A stretch of DNA of 64,000 nucleotides from Paraburkholderia hayleyella (GTDB taxonomy: Bacteria > Pseudomonadota > Gammaproteobacteria > Burkholderiales > Burkholderiaceae): positions 248,001-312,000 of the forward strand of contig NZ_QPES01000002.1 in the NCBI RefSeq assembly GCF_009455685.1, given 5' to 3'. The notes under the pieces were generated by a model that did not search any database, was not told where the DNA came from, and saw only the letters and a program-made list of their open reading frames with translations. Every line of letters starts with the position of its first letter. Position 1 is the stretch's first letter. Shown in pieces: positions 42,410 to 51,004 of the stretch. Both the position numbers and the translations under genes were made by a program.

Positions 42410-43903
42410 ATGAGTAAAAAGACCCTGGCATACTGGAAAGACAAGGCGGATGCACTGCAATTCGAAGGACGTGCATGGATCGATGGCCAATACCATGGGG
42501 CGCAAGATGGCCGTACTTTTGCTTGTGTTAGCCCCATTGATGGCCGGGTGTTATGCGCCGTGGCCGATTGCGGTGCGGCGGAAGTCGAGGCGGCGGTTGC
42601 GGCTGCGCGCCGGAGCTTCGATACCCAGGTTTGGGCGGGACAAAATCCGCGGGCACGCAAAGCCGCGCTATTGCGCTGGGCCGCGCTGATCCGTATGCAC
42701 GAGGAAGAACTCGCGTTGCTGGAGACACTCGATGCAGGCAAGCCGATTCGTGATACGACATCGGTGGATGTGCCGGGTACGGCGTACAGCATCGAGTGGT
42801 ACGCCGAAGCCATCGACAAGATCGGCGGCGAAGTCGTGCCGGCCGATCATCATTTGCTGGGGTTGGTGACGCGCGAACCGATTGGCGTGGTGGCTGCTGT
42901 CGTGCCCTGGAATTTCCCGCTGCTGATGGCGGCATGGAAATTTGCTCCGGCGCTAGCCGCGGGCAACAGCGTGGTGCTCAAGCCTTCCGAGAAGTCACCG
43001 CTGAGCGCATTGCGTGTCGCGCAGTTGGCGCTGGATGCGGGTATTCCGCCAGGCGTGTTCAATGTGCTGCCGGGGGGCGGCGAGGTCGGCCGGTTGCTGG
43101 CGTTGCATGGCGATGTCGATTGCCTGGCGTTTACCGGGTCGACCGCGGTGGGCAAGCAGATCATGCAATACGCGGGTCAGTCCAACCTGAAGCGGGTGTG
43201 GCTGGAACTGGGCGGCAAATCGCCGAATATCGTGCTGGCCGATTGTGCCGATCTGGATCGGGCCGCAAAGGCCGCGGCAGGGGCGATTTTCTACAACATG
43301 GGTGAGATGTGTACGGCAGGTTCACGCTTGCTCGTGCAGCGCGAAATCAAGACCGCGCTGCTCGACCGGGTGATCGCTGCTGCACGGCGTTATACCCCAG
43401 GCAATCCGCTAGACCCGGCTACGGCGATGGGGGCGATTGTCGACCGGGTGCAGTTCGAGCGTGTGCTGGGTTATATCGAGGCGGGACGCGCAGAGGCCCG
43501 GCTGTTGCTAGGCGGCAGTGCGGTACAGCCTGAGAACGGCGGGTTTTATATCGAGCCGACCATTTTTGATGTGCCGCAAGCGGGCTCGAAGATCGCCCGT
43601 GAAGAGATTTTCGGCCCGGTGTTGTCCGTGCTCACGTTTGATACGGCGGATGAAGCCGTTCGTCTTGCCAACGATAGCGAATACGGCCTGGCTGCCGCGG
43701 TCTGGACCGCCGACCTGACGCAGGCGCATGAGATGGCGCGCAGCTTGCGGGCGGGGACAGTCTGGGTGAATTGCTATGACGAAGGCGGAGACATGAATTT
43801 TCCGTTTGGCGGCTATCGTCAGTCAGGCAACGGGCGCGACAAGTCGTTGCATGCGCTCGAAAAATACACCGAACTGAAATCGACGCTGGTGCGTTTGCGC
43901 TAA
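42410..43903 (+). CDS. puuC: gamma-glutamyl-aminobutyraldehyde dehydrogenase
   Basis: NAD(P)-dependent aldehyde dehydrogenase of 497 residues. The catalytic Cys is in NMGEMCTAGSRLLV, the general-base Glu in WLELGGKSPNIV, and the cofactor loop in FTGSTAVGKQIM. VPWNFPLLMAAWKFAPALAAGNSVVLKPSE matches the family. In the Puu pathway it oxidises gamma-glutamyl-gamma-aminobutyraldehyde made by PuuB. The divergent puuDAB block supports this assignment over other aldehyde substrates. Confidence 0.9.
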   Translation: MSKKTLAYWKDKADALQFEGRAWIDGQYHGAQDGRTFACVSPIDGRVLCAVADCGAAEVEAAVAAARRSFDTQVWAGQNPRARKAALLRWAALIRMHEEELALLETLDAGKPIRDTTSVDVPGTAYSIEWYAEAIDKIGGEVVPADHHLLGLVTREPIGVVAAVVPWNFPLLMAAWKFAPALAAGNSVVLKPSEKSPLSALRVAQLALDAGIPPGVFNVLPGGGEVGRLLALHGDVDCLAFTGSTAVGKQIMQYAGQSNLKRVWLELGGKSPNIVLADCADLDRAAKAAAGAIFYNMGEMCTAGSRLLVQREIKTALLDRVIAAARRYTPGNPLDPATAMGAIVDRVQFERVLGYIEAGRAEARLLLGGSAVQPENGGFYIEPTIFDVPQAGSKIAREEIFGPVLSVLTFDTADEAVRLANDSEYGLAAAVWTADLTQAHEMARSLRAGTVWVNCYDEGGDMNFPFGGYRQSGNGRDKSLHALEKYTELKSTLVRLR

Positions 43904-43928
43904 ATGCATGGGCGGGTTGAACCCGGCG

Positions 43929-44699
43929 TTACGTTTTTTTTGCAGTTCGTGTGCGCCGCGATGCAGGTTCAGCCGCAGGTTGATGCATTTGGCTTGCCGC
44001 CTCCATGCGCAGCCATGCATCGCCGACGTCATGCCTGAACTGCTGTAACGCGGCAAGCGCTGCATCGGGCGGCTGCAGCGCTTGCCACAACACATCGCCC
44101 AGCTGTGCCGCAGTGGCATCGAGATCCGCCTTCCGTTTTGCCAGCATGGCGTCCCATAGCACATGCTCCATGGGCCCGAACACCATCGAGCGCAGCAGCC
44201 GCAACGGGATATCGCGCCTGATCTGGCCGCTTTCCTGGCCACGTGCAAGCACCGCCATCAACGGTGCCGTATAACGGCGTTGCAGTTCAGTCAGCGCTTC
44301 ACCCAGTTCATGATGTTGCGCACGTCCCTCCGATAGCACCAGTGCGCACAATCCTGCGCCATTCACCAGCATCAGCCGCAAATGCATGCGCACGATGAAG
44401 CCAAACTGCTGCCGCACGCTGCCATCGCGTGGCAAGCCGGCTTCGATGGCGTCGATGATCTCGTCATACCAGTCGTGAATCACGCGCGCACAAAGCTCGC
44501 GCTTGCCACGAAAGTAGCTGAACACCGTCGCCTCGGAAATGCCCGCGTATTGCGCGATTTCTGCGGTGGTTGCACGCTCGTAACCCTTTTCGCCAAATAT
44601 CTCGCGTCCGGCCTGAAGAATCTCCCGGACGCGTTGTTGCGACCGTGCGCCAGCCGTTTGCCAGCGTGCTGGAGGGGATTCGGGTTTGACTGCCGTCAT
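43929..44699 (-). CDS. TetR-family regulator, divergent from liu operon
   Basis: A 256-residue repressor-type protein. The N-terminal DNA-binding domain is REILQAGREIFGEKGYERATTAEIAQYAGISEATVFSYFRGKRELCARV, an almost canonical TetR helix-turn-helix. The C-terminal ligand domain is long and ends in a basic tail. It is divergent from liuA with 327 bp between them. That gap holds a perfect 18-bp palindrome suited to a TetR dimer, so autoregulation and control of the leucine operon are likely. It replaces the MerR-type LiuR known from Pseudomonas and many beta-proteobacteria. Confidence 0.9.
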   Translation of the reverse strand: MTAVKPESPPARWQTAGARSQQRVREILQAGREIFGEKGYERATTAEIAQYAGISEATVFSYFRGKRELCARVIHDWYDEIIDAIEAGLPRDGSVRQQFGFIVRMHLRLMLVNGAGLCALVLSEGRAQHHELGEALTELQRRYTAPLMAVLARGQESGQIRRDIPLRLLRSMVFGPMEHVLWDAMLAKRKADLDATAAQLGDVLWQALQPPDAALAALQQFRHDVGDAWLRMEAASQMHQPAAEPASRRTRTAKKT

Positions 44700-44804
44700 G
44701 GTTGCATCCTGTTTTGCCTGAGGATCATTCGTGTGTCATACATGGACGATACGCGTGGAATTTTCAGAATCTGAGTGTTGCTCAGAAAAGCTCGTCAAAT
44801 ACCT

Positions 44805-44822
44805 ATTGACGTATACGTCAAT
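44805..44822. promoter_or_regulatory. 18-bp perfect palindrome, candidate TetR operator
   Basis: ATTGACGTATACGTCAAT is fully self-complementary. It lies 106 bp before the TetR start and 205 bp before liuA, near the middle of the divergent promoter region. The TTGAC part may also overlap a -35 element. It is the best operator candidate for the adjacent TetR protein. Confidence 0.65.
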
Positions 44823-45026
44823 GTAGCGTGAAATTTACGCCTTGTGAGTGGAAAAGATGCAGCATGATGCAAAACCATGCAAAGCAAAATTGAGCCTTAC
44901 TCAAAAAATGAAACGTCTAGCTATCTAGTCCGCGCCTGGCGGTAACTGTTGCGCTACTGCTCATTTCGTTTTGCCTCAATGGCTGTTGGTGAAGTTTATG
45001 CAGTTTAAGAATTCAGGAGACACCTC

Positions 45027-46208
45027 ATGACCCATCTGCCTGGCTTGCAGTTCCCACTTGGTGAAGAGATCGGGATGCTGCGCGACAGCGTTGCCGCGTT
45101 CGCCGCGAAAGAGATCGCGCCGCGCGCGGCGCAGATCGACCGCACTGACCAGTTCCCGATGGACCTGTGGCGCAAGTTGGGCGATCTGGGGGTGCTGGGC
45201 ATGACGGTGGGCGAAGAATACGGCGGCGCGAACATGGGCTATACCGCCCATATGGTCGCCATGGAAGAAATTTCACGTGCATCGGCCTCGGTCGGTCTGT
45301 CGTATGGCGCGCATTCCAACCTGTGCGTGAACCAGATCCATCGCAACGGCACGGCGGCGCAAAAACAGCGTTATCTGCCCAAACTGGTATCGGGCGAGCA
45401 TATCGGCGCGTTGGCGATGAGCGAACCCAATGCGGGTTCGGATGTGGTCAGCATGAAGCTGCAGGCACGGCGCCAGGGCGATCATTACGTGCTGAACGGC
45501 ACCAAGATGTGGATCACCAATGGCCCGGATTGCGACACGCTGGTGGTCTATGCCAAGACGGATGCCGCAGCGGGAGCGCGCGGCATGACGGCCTTCATTG
45601 TCGAAAAGGGCATGAAAGGCTTCTCGGTGGCGCAAAAGCTCGACAAGCTCGGTATGCGTGGCTCACATACCGGCGAGCTGGTTTTCGATCATGTCGAAGT
45701 GCCGCAGGAGAACATCCTGGGCGAGCTCAATGGCGGCGTGAAGGTATTGATGAGCGGCCTCGACTACGAGCGCGCGGTATTGGCGGGCGGCCCGATGGGG
45801 ATCATGGTCGCCGTGATGGATGCCGTGGTGCCCTACATTCATGAGCGCGAGCAGTTCGGCCAGCCGATTGGCGAATTCCAGCTGATCCAGGGCAAGGTGG
45901 CCGATCTGTACACCACATTGCAGGCATGCCGCGCGTATCTGTACGCCGTGGGGCGGCAACTCGACACACTCGGCGCGGAACATGTCCGGCAGATGCGCAA
46001 AGACTGTGCAGGCGTGATTCTCTACACCGCGGAAAAAGCCACCTGGATGGCGGGCGAGGCCATCCAGATTCTCGGCGGCAATGGCTATATCAACGACTAT
46101 CCGGTGGGACGTTTATGGCGCGATGCCAAGCTCTATGAGATCGGCGCGGGCACGAGCGAAATCCGCCGCATGCTGATCGGCCGTGAACTTTTCTCTGAAA
46201 CCTGCTAA
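45027..46208 (+). CDS. liuA: isovaleryl-CoA dehydrogenase
   Basis: FAD-dependent acyl-CoA dehydrogenase, 393 residues, converting isovaleryl-CoA to 3-methylcrotonyl-CoA in leucine breakdown. Family text includes LGVLGMTVGEEYGGANMGY, LAMSEPNAGSDVVSMKL, WITNGPDCDTLVVYAKTD and, for the catalytic-base region, GLDYERAVLAGGPMGIM. The C-terminus has IQILGGNGYINDYPVGRLWRDAKLYEIGAGTSEIRRMLIGRELF. AGGAGACACCTC precedes the ATG. First gene of liuABCD; 51 bp to liuB. Confidence 0.95.
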   Translation: MTHLPGLQFPLGEEIGMLRDSVAAFAAKEIAPRAAQIDRTDQFPMDLWRKLGDLGVLGMTVGEEYGGANMGYTAHMVAMEEISRASASVGLSYGAHSNLCVNQIHRNGTAAQKQRYLPKLVSGEHIGALAMSEPNAGSDVVSMKLQARRQGDHYVLNGTKMWITNGPDCDTLVVYAKTDAAAGARGMTAFIVEKGMKGFSVAQKLDKLGMRGSHTGELVFDHVEVPQENILGELNGGVKVLMSGLDYERAVLAGGPMGIMVAVMDAVVPYIHEREQFGQPIGEFQLIQGKVADLYTTLQACRAYLYAVGRQLDTLGAEHVRQMRKDCAGVILYTAEKATWMAGEAIQILGGNGYINDYPVGRLWRDAKLYEIGAGTSEIRRMLIGRELFSETC

Positions 46209-46259
46209 CCCGGTTATCCGCGACTGCGGTGCGTCCAAACTGATCAGGAGCGCCATGCA

Positions 46260-47867
46260 ATGGCAGTGATCGAAAGCAAACTAAACCCCCGCTCGGATGA
46301 GTTTCGCGCCAATGCTTCAGCGCTTGAGGCGCTGGTCGCTGACCTGCGCGAAAAAACCGCCAGGTTAGCCGAAGGGGGGCCACGCGCCGCCCGTGACAAG
46401 CACGTGGCACGCGGCAAGTTATTACCGCGTGAGCGCGTGGCGCAACTGCTCGATCCGGGCACCCCGTTTCTTGAGCTCTCGCCACTGGCGGCCTTCGCCA
46501 TGTATCACGACGAGGCGCCAGGCGCCGGCCTTATTTGCGGCATTGGCCGCATCGCGGGCCGCATTTGCATGGTGGTGTGTAACGACGCGACGGTCAAAGG
46601 CGGAACGTATTATCCGCTCACCGTAAAAAAGCACGTGCGCGCCCAGGAGATCGCCGCGGAAAATCACTTGCCCTGCATTTATCTGGTCGATTCGGGCGGC
46701 GCCAATCTGCCGAACCAGGACGAGGTTTTTCCCGACCGGGATCACTTCGGCCGCATTTTCTATAACCAGGCCAATCTCTCGGCGGCAGGCATCGCACAGA
46801 TCTCCGTCGTGATGGGCTCGTGCACCGCGGGCGGGGCGTATGTGCCTGCCATGAGCGATGAGTCCATCATCGTGCGCGACCAGGGCACGATTTTTCTCGG
46901 TGGTCCGCCGCTGGTCAAAGCCGCGACGGGCGAAGAGGTCAGCGCCGAAGATCTCGGCGGGGGCGATGTGCATACCCGGCTCTCCGGCGTGGTGGACCAT
47001 CTGGCGCAAAACGACGCGCATGCGCTGGCGCTGGCGCGCGATATCGTGTCCCGGCTCGGGCGCGCCGAAGCCGGAGCATGGGCGCTTAAGCCTCCCAAAG
47101 CGCCCCGCTACGCGCCCACTAGCCTGTATGGCGTGATTCCTGCCGATACCCGCAAGCCATTCGACATCCGCGAAGTGATCGCGCGGATTGTCGACGATTC
47201 CGTTTTCGACGAATTCAAGGCCCGTTATGGCACCACGCTCGTCACGGGTTTTGCCCATCTGTGGGGACATCCCGTGGGCATCGTGGCGAATAACGGCATT
47301 CTTTTTTCCGAATCGGCGCTCAAGGGGACGCACTTCATCGAGCTGTGTTGCCAGCGCAAGATTCCCCTGATTTTTCTGCAGAACATCACGGGCTTCATGG
47401 TGGGCCGCAAGTACGAGAACGAAGGCATTGCGCGCAACGGCGCCAAGATGGTGACCGCAGTCGCCACGGCGAAGGTGCCGAAGTTCACGGTGATCATCGG
47501 TGGCTCGTTTGGCGCGGGCAATTACGGCATGTGTGGCCGGGCTTATTCGCCGCGCTTTTTGTGGATGTGGCCGAATGCGCGCATTTCGGTGATGGGCGGC
47601 GAGCAGGCCGCCTCGGTGCTGGCTACCGTCAAGCGTGATGGGGTTGAAGCAAAAGGCGGCAGCTGGAGCGCGGAGCAGGACAACGCATTCAGGCAGCCGG
47701 TTCTCGAACAGTACGAGCGTCAGGGGCATCCGTATTACGCCAGCGCGCGGCTGTGGGATGACGGCGTGATTGATCCGGCGCAAACCCGTGACGTACTTGG
47801 CCTCGGGTTAGCGGCGGCTTGGCATGCTCCCGTGGAGGACACGCGTTTTGGCGTGTTCAGGATGTGA
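46260..47867 (+). CDS. liuB: methylcrotonyl-CoA carboxylase, carboxyltransferase (beta) subunit
   Basis: 535-residue carboxyltransferase that passes CO2 from biotin to 3-methylcrotonyl-CoA. The two crotonase-like halves are visible: GRICMVVCNDATVKGGTYYPLTVKKH and LPCIYLVDSGGANLPNQDEVFPDRDHFGRIFYNQA in the first, FLQNITGFMVGRKYENEGIARNGAKMVTAVA and GGSFGAGNYGMCGRAYSPRFLWMWPNARISVMGGEQAA in the second. It works with LiuD. Translation starts at ATG 46260; an ATG five bases earlier is out of frame. Confidence 0.95.
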   Translation: MAVIESKLNPRSDEFRANASALEALVADLREKTARLAEGGPRAARDKHVARGKLLPRERVAQLLDPGTPFLELSPLAAFAMYHDEAPGAGLICGIGRIAGRICMVVCNDATVKGGTYYPLTVKKHVRAQEIAAENHLPCIYLVDSGGANLPNQDEVFPDRDHFGRIFYNQANLSAAGIAQISVVMGSCTAGGAYVPAMSDESIIVRDQGTIFLGGPPLVKAATGEEVSAEDLGGGDVHTRLSGVVDHLAQNDAHALALARDIVSRLGRAEAGAWALKPPKAPRYAPTSLYGVIPADTRKPFDIREVIARIVDDSVFDEFKARYGTTLVTGFAHLWGHPVGIVANNGILFSESALKGTHFIELCCQRKIPLIFLQNITGFMVGRKYENEGIARNGAKMVTAVATAKVPKFTVIIGGSFGAGNYGMCGRAYSPRFLWMWPNARISVMGGEQAASVLATVKRDGVEAKGGSWSAEQDNAFRQPVLEQYERQGHPYYASARLWDDGVIDPAQTRDVLGLGLAAAWHAPVEDTRFGVFRM

Positions 47868-47897
47868 TGCCGGGTTCAACTCAGGAGGCCACTGGCG

Positions 47898-48695
47898 ATG
47901 CGCTATGAAACGCTCACGCTGAAGATCGACGGCATGCAGGCAACGGTGACGCTGAATCGCCCCGAGGTGCGCAACGCGTTCAACGAAACCATGATCGCTG
48001 AGCTGACCACGGTGTTGACCGAACTCAGCACGCACAGCACAGTGCGCGTGGTCGTGCTGGCGGCCATGGGCCCAGCGTTTTGCGCGGGCGCGGACTTGAA
48101 CTGGATGAAGCGCATGGCGAGCTTCTCCGAGGCGGAAAATCGCGCAGACGCCGCGCAGCTCGCCGCGATGCTCGCGGCTATTTATCGCTGCAGCAAACCG
48201 GTGCTTGCCCGTGTGCACGGCGATGTTTATGCCGGCGGCGTGGGCCTGGTCGCGGCATGCGATATCGTCGTTGCGGCCGATAGCGTACGTTTTTGCCTGT
48301 CCGAAGCGCGCCTTGGGTTGATCCCCGCGACCATTGCACCGTATGTGATTCGCGCCCTGGGCGAGCAGGCGTCGCGCCGCTATTTTTTGAGCGCCGAGGC
48401 GTTCGATTGCGCCACCGCCTGGCGTCTTGGCCTGGTGAGCGAGATTTGCGCCGGTACTGATATTGATGCTGAGCTCGATGCCCGTGTGCAGCAGATCAGC
48501 GCCGCGCTGGGCGCCAACGGGCCTCATGCCGTCAGCGCGGGCAAGCGGCTCGTGCAGGAAGTCGCCGGCCAGGCGCTGGATGACACACTGATTGCCCACA
48601 CGGTCGCGCGCATTGCTGAGGTGCGCGCAAGCGACGAAGGACGCGAAGGCATCGCTTCCTTTCTCGACAAACGCACGCCACGCTGGCGCCTCTGA
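47898..48695 (+). CDS. liuC: methylglutaconyl-CoA hydratase
   Basis: Enoyl-CoA hydratase/isomerase family, 265 residues; hydrates 3-methylglutaconyl-CoA to HMG-CoA. The oxyanion-hole segment is AFCAGADLNWMKRMASFSEAEN, the second is VHGDVYAGGVGLVAACDIVVAADSVRFCLSEARLGLIPATIAPYV. The ADLNWMKRM text is typical of LiuC in place of a general enoyl-CoA hydratase. It lies between the two carboxylase subunit genes. Confidence 0.93.
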   Translation: MRYETLTLKIDGMQATVTLNRPEVRNAFNETMIAELTTVLTELSTHSTVRVVVLAAMGPAFCAGADLNWMKRMASFSEAENRADAAQLAAMLAAIYRCSKPVLARVHGDVYAGGVGLVAACDIVVAADSVRFCLSEARLGLIPATIAPYVIRALGEQASRRYFLSAEAFDCATAWRLGLVSEICAGTDIDAELDARVQQISAALGANGPHAVSAGKRLVQEVAGQALDDTLIAHTVARIAEVRASDEGREGIASFLDKRTPRWRL

Positions 48696-48725
48696 GTTTC
48701 TGGCCGCTTCATCACGAGATATCCC

Positions 48726-50765
48726 ATGTTCAACAAGATCCTGATTGCGAACCGGGGCGAGATCGCCTGCCGTATTGCGGCAACCTGCAAACGTCTTGGC
48801 GTGCGCAGCGTGGCGGTGTATTCCGCCGCCGATGCGCAGGCGAGGCACGTCGCGGTTTGCGATGAAGCGGTACAGATCGGCGGTGCGGCGGCCGCTGACA
48901 GCTACTTGCGTGGCGCAAGAATCATCGAGGCCGCCCGCGTGATGGGGGCACAGGCGGTGCATCCAGGCTATGGTTTTCTTTCTGAAAACGAGGATTTCGC
49001 CCGGGCATGTGCGGCTGCGGGGCTTGTGTTTATTGGTCCGCCCATCGCCGCGATTGCGGCGATGGGCTCGAAGGCCGCGGCCAAGACCTTGATGGGCGAG
49101 GCCGCCGTGCCGCTGGTGCCGGGCTATCACGGTATTGATCAGGATGCACAACGATTGCAGCGCGAAGCCGATGCCATCGGTTATCCGGTCTTGCTCAAGG
49201 CCAGTGCGGGTGGCGGGGGCAAAGGCATGCGGGTGGTCGAGCACAGCCATGCTTTTGCGGCGGCGCTAGCGTCGTGTCAGCGTGAGGCCGCTAGCAGCTT
49301 TGGCGATGACCGCGTGCTGCTCGAAAAGTATCTGACACGCCCACGCCATGTCGAAGTGCAAATTTTTGCCGATCAGCAAGGCGGTGTGGTTTATCTGTTC
49401 GACCGCGATTGTTCGGTGCAGCGACGTCATCAGAAGGTGCTGGAAGAAGCTCCGGCGCCAGGGCTTTCCGCCGAACTGCGGCGCACGATGGGCGAGGCCG
49501 CGGTGAATGCGGCGCAAGCGGTGAAGTACGTGGGCGCGGGCACCGTGGAATTCATCATGACGGCTTCGGGCGAGTTTTATTTCATGGAGATGAATACCCG
49601 TTTGCAAGTCGAGCATCCCGTCACTGAAATGGTGACCGGTCTTGATCTGGTCGAATGGCAGTTGCGTATCGCCGCAGGCGAACCCTTGCCGCTGACTCAG
49701 GCGCAACTGGTATGCGAAGGTCATGCAATCGAGGCGCGTCTTTATGCCGAGCATCCCGCGCGTGGCTTTTTGCCCTCAACCGGCACGCTGCGGCATCTTC
49801 ACTGGCCGGCGCATGTCGAGTTCGCCCTGAGCGCAGCGGATGGCGCCCGGGCAGCCGTGCGCATCGATAGTGGTGTGCGCCAGGGCGATTCGATCACGCC
49901 GTTTTACGACCCGATGATCGCCAAGCTGATCGTTCATGGCGCCAGCCGGCAGCAAGCGCTGGCGCGCATGGCGCAGGCGCTGGGTGAATGCGAAGTGGTA
50001 GGGCTGCATACCAATATCGCGTTCCTGCAACGCATTGTGTCGCACGACGCGTTTGCCTCGGGCGAGCTCGATACCGGCTTGATCGAGCGGCACCAGGCCG
50101 CGTTTTTTGCTGCTGAACCTGTCCCTCCGCCTGCCGTGCTGGCGCTCGCGTGTGCCGCGTTGCTGGCGCGGCAGCAGGAGGCGGGCGAAGCCGCTTCACC
50201 GTGGACAGCGCTGGCGCACTGGCGGCTCAATGGCCCCTGTATTCAGACACTGTGCTGGTATCAGCGCGGACGCGAGGCGGCAGGCGACGAGCCCGGGCCG
50301 TATGCCGTGACCTTCACGAGCGATCACGAGGCGCAAACGCTGGCCTGCGCACCGTGCAGCGAGCCTGAACCTTTTGCCTGGTGGCGCGGTGACGTGCCGC
50401 ATGCGTTTGGCGTGATGCTGGGCGAGCGGCGCATCACGGGTCGGGTTGTGACTCAGGACGATGTGTTCGATGTGTTTTACCAGGGGCAAGCCTATGCGCT
50501 CGAATGGCAAAACCTGCTGGCCCATGCAGCCGATGAGGCGGGCGATGAAGGGCGTCTGACCGCACCGATGCCAGGCAAGGTGATCGCGGTGCTGGTCTCG
50601 CCCGGTGAAGTCGTCGCAAAGGGCGCACCGCTGCTGGTGATGGAAGCCATGAAGATGGAGCATACGATCGGTGCGCCCACTGCTGGAACCGTGACCGAAG
50701 TGCACTACGCGGTGGGCGATCAGGTAAGCGAAGGTGTACAACTGCTGGTGCTGGACGCGGGATAG
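48726..50765 (+). CDS. liuD: methylcrotonyl-CoA carboxylase, biotin-containing (alpha) subunit
   Basis: 679-residue biotin carboxylase plus biotin carrier. The N-terminal carboxylase starts MFNKILIANRGEIACRI and has VLLKASAGGGGKGMRVV (ATP-grasp), EKYLTRPRHVEVQIF and EMNTRLQVEHPVTEMVTGLDLVEWQL. The C-terminal carrier has VMEAMKMEHTI with the biotinylated Lys643. No HMG-CoA lyase (liuE) follows, although it often does; the pathway must be completed from elsewhere. A 13-bp tandem array begins four bases after the stop. Confidence 0.95.
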   Translation: MFNKILIANRGEIACRIAATCKRLGVRSVAVYSAADAQARHVAVCDEAVQIGGAAAADSYLRGARIIEAARVMGAQAVHPGYGFLSENEDFARACAAAGLVFIGPPIAAIAAMGSKAAAKTLMGEAAVPLVPGYHGIDQDAQRLQREADAIGYPVLLKASAGGGGKGMRVVEHSHAFAAALASCQREAASSFGDDRVLLEKYLTRPRHVEVQIFADQQGGVVYLFDRDCSVQRRHQKVLEEAPAPGLSAELRRTMGEAAVNAAQAVKYVGAGTVEFIMTASGEFYFMEMNTRLQVEHPVTEMVTGLDLVEWQLRIAAGEPLPLTQAQLVCEGHAIEARLYAEHPARGFLPSTGTLRHLHWPAHVEFALSAADGARAAVRIDSGVRQGDSITPFYDPMIAKLIVHGASRQQALARMAQALGECEVVGLHTNIAFLQRIVSHDAFASGELDTGLIERHQAAFFAAEPVPPPAVLALACAALLARQQEAGEAASPWTALAHWRLNGPCIQTLCWYQRGREAAGDEPGPYAVTFTSDHEAQTLACAPCSEPEPFAWWRGDVPHAFGVMLGERRITGRVVTQDDVFDVFYQGQAYALEWQNLLAHAADEAGDEGRLTAPMPGKVIAVLVSPGEVVAKGAPLLVMEAMKMEHTIGAPTAGTVTEVHYAVGDQVSEGVQLLVLDAG

Positions 50766-50769
50766 CGCT

Positions 50770-50847
50770 CACGCATCGCCATCACGCATCGCCATCACGC
50801 ATCGCCATCACGCATCGCGCTCACGCATCGCCATCACGCATCGCCAT
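50770..50847. repeat. 13-bp tandem array after liuD
   Basis: Six head-to-tail copies of CACGCATCGCCAT (50770-50847); the fourth has two changes at its end (GCT for CAT context). The array starts four bases after the liuD stop. No spacers are present, so it is not CRISPR. Confidence 0.9.
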
Positions 50848-51004
50848 CACGGCGGCAACGACACGAGAGCCGCACCCGGAACACGAAGCGCCACTGCCCG
50901 CCTGGCCACCACGTTCCAGCCATTTCTTTTATCCTTGCAGCCTTGGCGCCGTGCGCTTGGGTGTACGGCCCAACTTTGCATTTTCCTTCGACTGGAGAAT
51001 TAAT

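Noticed and set aside
46422..49250. Long minus-strand frames (453 and 480 codons) across liuB, liuC and liuD
   Set aside because: They are shadows of well-conserved plus-strand genes; the translations are His/Arg/Gln-rich and match nothing.
50770..50847. Tandem repeats considered as a CRISPR array
   Set aside because: The units are contiguous with no spacers, and no cas gene is present.
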